DNA of 25,226 nt from DATMBL01 sp050735975 (GTDB lineage: Bacteria > Desulfobacterota > Binatia > UBA9968): positions 1 to 25,226 of the forward strand of contig JBOHVS010000397.1 of assembly GCA_050735975.1 (NCBI GenBank), given 5' to 3'. The position numbers were made by a program, and so were the translations under genes. The notes under the pieces were generated by a model. The model was not told where the DNA came from. It worked only from the letters and a program-made list of their open reading frames with translations, and ran no database searches. Below, one piece after another: positions 24,301 to 25,226 of the stretch. The first letter of the stretch is position 1. Every line of letters starts with the position of its first letter.

Positions 24301-24432
24301 CTGTTAAACAGGAAGACGATCGGCGCGGCTCTCCTGGCGGGCCGGCACAAAGTTCAGGTGGACGTAGGCTCGGTCGACTGGGCGGATTATATTCACTACG
24401 GCAGCTATGACTTTGTCCTGAAGCAAGGATAA
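21352..24432 (+). CDS. LCAT-like hydrolase / M17N-macro-like / CHAT protease fusion protein
   Basis: A 1026-aa protein with three recognisable parts. (1) Residues ~82-385: alpha/beta hydrolase of LCAT/PGAP1 type, PGIMGS (89-94), nucleophile elbow AHSMGG with Ser190, Asp340 in EGDGTVP and His362 in ESHGSLP, a complete Ser-Asp-His set. (2) Residues ~455-640: resembles the N-terminal macro-like domain of M17 aminopeptidases (LGVYRDVTPSGPAAALDERL, ILFIGLGHFDRMT). (3) Residues ~745-1026: CHAT/caspase-like protease with His880 in HYAGHAFF and Cys921 in FFNACEAG. Residues 28-75 form a charged helical start with no signal peptide or membrane segment. Start from GGAGG before ATG. CHAT proteins often act in conflict and regulated cell-death systems; a lipid- or ester-cleaving effector under protease control is an inference. 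Confidence 0.88.
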   Translation: MAPRRRPRRSKTITKSPDVPNVSSELHDGLRAYSYSEKEIEKLLVMGEDSERLRAYFGDENYEELRELAHEAQAQERRARGGPRVLILPGIMGSTIGKRRPIFDDVIWFDPIDIIRGNLMVLALNGKSSYTSLDAIPLAYTGLRLRLRIAGYDADYHHYDWRLSIDDLGAGLVTRLRHEAAEDVFLVAHSMGGLVARSAIAQRAPKIRRLIMLGTPNHGSFVPAQSIRGVYSVVKQIAALDRHHDVDQLSAKVFTTFPGLYQMLPTTEKFGALDLYDAANWPKRGPKPRQPMLDRVQSVQQSLAKADDRFFLIAGVNQETTVSLRLEQDEFVYDYSIEGDGTVPLALAELAGAQTYYADESHGSLPNNRIVAKAVSDLLATGATSELPQEWAPVRRGLIRSVTDKALQIPPYGERQGTDLTKDEVRHALEPVVSPDAHDTGVTATGKLAVSMQAAAYLPEFNQIVVGRRRQQRIDIRLALGSITEVDTRAYVLGVYRDVTPSGPAAALDERLGGAIKDFTARRMFSGNAGEIFVLPTGRHPLAADLILFIGLGHFDRMTPEVLQLAAENVLRTCVRTKIEEFATVLVGAGSGPKPAAILQNLLTGFFRALKDSDREQSFRRITFCELDRARYEEIRQELLLLSSTPLFDEVEITLDEITVPPAPLIARAVVAGLQPIYLIVRQEEPQRGMLQFQSSVLTAGAKATVITDTRMVEKRKLDAHLSIIETAKFTPKSLDGFGDKLANMVLAERVISVLPSMRDRHVVIVHDALSSRVPWEVIRVNGWCPAVNAGLSRRYVADNLSVAKWLEQRQQAPILNLLTVINPTLDLPGAKAEGKRIRELFGSHPSIKITELYGAEATRPAVLGKIKSADYDVIHYAGHAFFDEKNPAGSGILCHGDQVLSGADLASIGNLPSLVFFNACEAGRIRKAPARGKRAIGIAKRADRAVGLAEAFLRGGVANYLGTYWPVGDEAASAFAETFYTALLNRKTIGAALLAGRHKVQVDVGSVDWADYIHYGSYDFVLKQG

Positions 24433-24565
24433 GAACACCAGGCGTGCGCCTTGGCCTGCATCATCTGACTAGCAGAACGCAAATCGACTACTTTCCGCCC
24501 ACGGCTTCGGGTGAGTACCCTCATGGCTCAGGAGTAACGAATCGAGCCAAGATCAGTATTAGCAT
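24433..24565. other. Convergent intergenic spacer
   Basis: Between the CHAT gene and the leftward 89-aa gene. No clear terminator was seen. Confidence 0.3.
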
Positions 24566-24835
24566 CTACAATTGTCCGTTTCGAAGCGCTTCCAGTAATT
24601 TCTGAGACACAGCCAAACCAAAATCCGCTTTAATATTCATCGCGTGCGCGATCGTTCTGTCTCTTACACTTTCTCTCTCTGCTTCCGTAGCTGGGTTACT
24701 GGATGCCACAACCTGCTGAATAATATTCCTTATAGCGACAAATCTTGCCTCATTCTCAACTTCCCGCACTTTCGCTTTGGCCTTTTCAAGGTCAACTTGA
24801 GGTCCCACCATTCCTAACGTCTGGCTTACAGTCAT
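24566..24835 (-). CDS. Small helical hypothetical protein, 89 aa
   Basis: Not recognised. The sequence is predominantly helix-forming (VDLEKAKAKVREVENEARFVAI, FGLAVSQKLLEALRNG), with no signal peptide, membrane segment or cysteine. A strong ribosome site (AAGGAGGTAAAG) precedes ATG 24835, which supports a real gene. It is on the opposite strand to the CHAT gene and converges with it. It lies 142 bases downstream of the edge gene on the same strand, possibly in one operon. Confidence 0.7.
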   Translation of the reverse strand: MTVSQTLGMVGPQVDLEKAKAKVREVENEARFVAIRNIIQQVVASSNPATEAERESVRDRTIAHAMNIKADFGLAVSQKLLEALRNGQL

Positions 24836-24977
24836 CGAACTTTACCTCCTTATTATCTCTTTTACTTAAAAAAGATCCTAGTATTAACCCCTTAGGCAGT
24901 CAAGCCCCTTTTTCGTCCATATAGGTCTCCAATTGGGAACAATCCAACCTTTCACTAGTAAGGGCATTGACAGAAGA

Positions 24978-25226
24978 TTAACGCACCTCGCTCTTTCCTA
25001 GCAACACTGAATTTGAACGAACAACATCGGGCGGCTTATCTGCACGAACTACCTGCATTTCCACCTGAAATTTAGCAAGTATTTTGTAAGATTCGGCGTC
25101 ACCCAGTCTTTGTATAATTTGCATTCCGAAACCGCCTTTTTCCGCTGATGTGCTCAAAAATTTTGAAACTAACTTTGCAAGTGCTTCATCGCCATCCATC
25201 CCTTTACCATCAACTGTGATTCCCGG
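24978..25226 (-). CDS. Unknown protein, C-terminal part only (window edge)
   Basis: The frame is open to the right edge: PGITVDGKG runs from the boundary into MDGDEALAKLVSKFL, so the gene starts outside the window. The visible 82 residues include GGFGMQIIQRLGDAESYKILAKF and end KSEVR. No family recognised. AT-richer than the CHAT gene. Same strand as the 89-aa gene downstream. Confidence 0.65.
   Translation of the reverse strand, partial: PGITVDGKGMDGDEALAKLVSKFLSTSAEKGGFGMQIIQRLGDAESYKILAKFQVEMQVVRADKPPDVVRSNSVLLGKSEVR

Overview
The window comes from a moderately GC-rich bacterial chromosome. Three things suggest an uncultured soil or sediment lineage near the old 'Deltaproteobacteria' (Binatota, Tectomicrobia or Methylomirabilota-like): a UbiD-family decarboxylase beside an NMT1/TauA-type binding protein, many orphan two-component parts, and a very large CHAT-domain protein. 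The lineage is an inference from gene content; there is no rRNA or other marker gene here. No tRNA, rRNA, CRISPR array, transposase or integrase was seen.

Left part (1-6.6 kb): the 3' part of an SLC13-type permease with an RCK_C-like domain, then a dihydrolipoamide-dehydrogenase-like flavoprotein lacking both redox cysteines, then an orphan NarL/FixJ response regulator. A leftward two-gene ABC-2 exporter follows. Beyond it are a 139-bp hairpin element resembling a MITE, a single-domain receiver and a 51-aa zinc-ribbon protein. The 6.6-7.4 kb stretch is mostly non-coding, with a possible decayed reading frame and a G-quadruplex motif.

Middle (7.4-17.1 kb): a coiled-coil protein with an internal duplication, a small unknown protein, and a complete three-gene importer operon (binding protein, fused double permease, ATPase) preceded by a terminator and a tandem 30-bp repeat. 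Then come a leftward NMT1-like binding protein and a leftward UbiD-like decarboxylase, both of whose stop codons lie inside the same GAGA-type simple repeat. A divergent secreted PQQ-sugar-dehydrogenase-like protein follows. Together these look like a module for taking up and processing small organic compounds.

Right part (17.1-25.2 kb): an RRM RNA-binding protein, a 58-aa charged protein, and a cluster of gene remnants: an N-terminal stub of ketopantoate reductase, a stand-alone histidine-kinase dimerisation-domain protein, and a truncated receiver overlapped by a micro-ORF. A GAF-AAA+-Fis regulator with an altered GAFTGA loop lies directly before a 1026-aa protein. That protein joins an LCAT-like alpha/beta hydrolase, an M17-N/macro-like domain and a CHAT caspase-like protease, each enzyme domain with a complete set of catalytic residues. 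Two unrecognised leftward genes face it at the window edge. The CHAT region is the best candidate for an undescribed system, possibly a conflict or regulated-death module.
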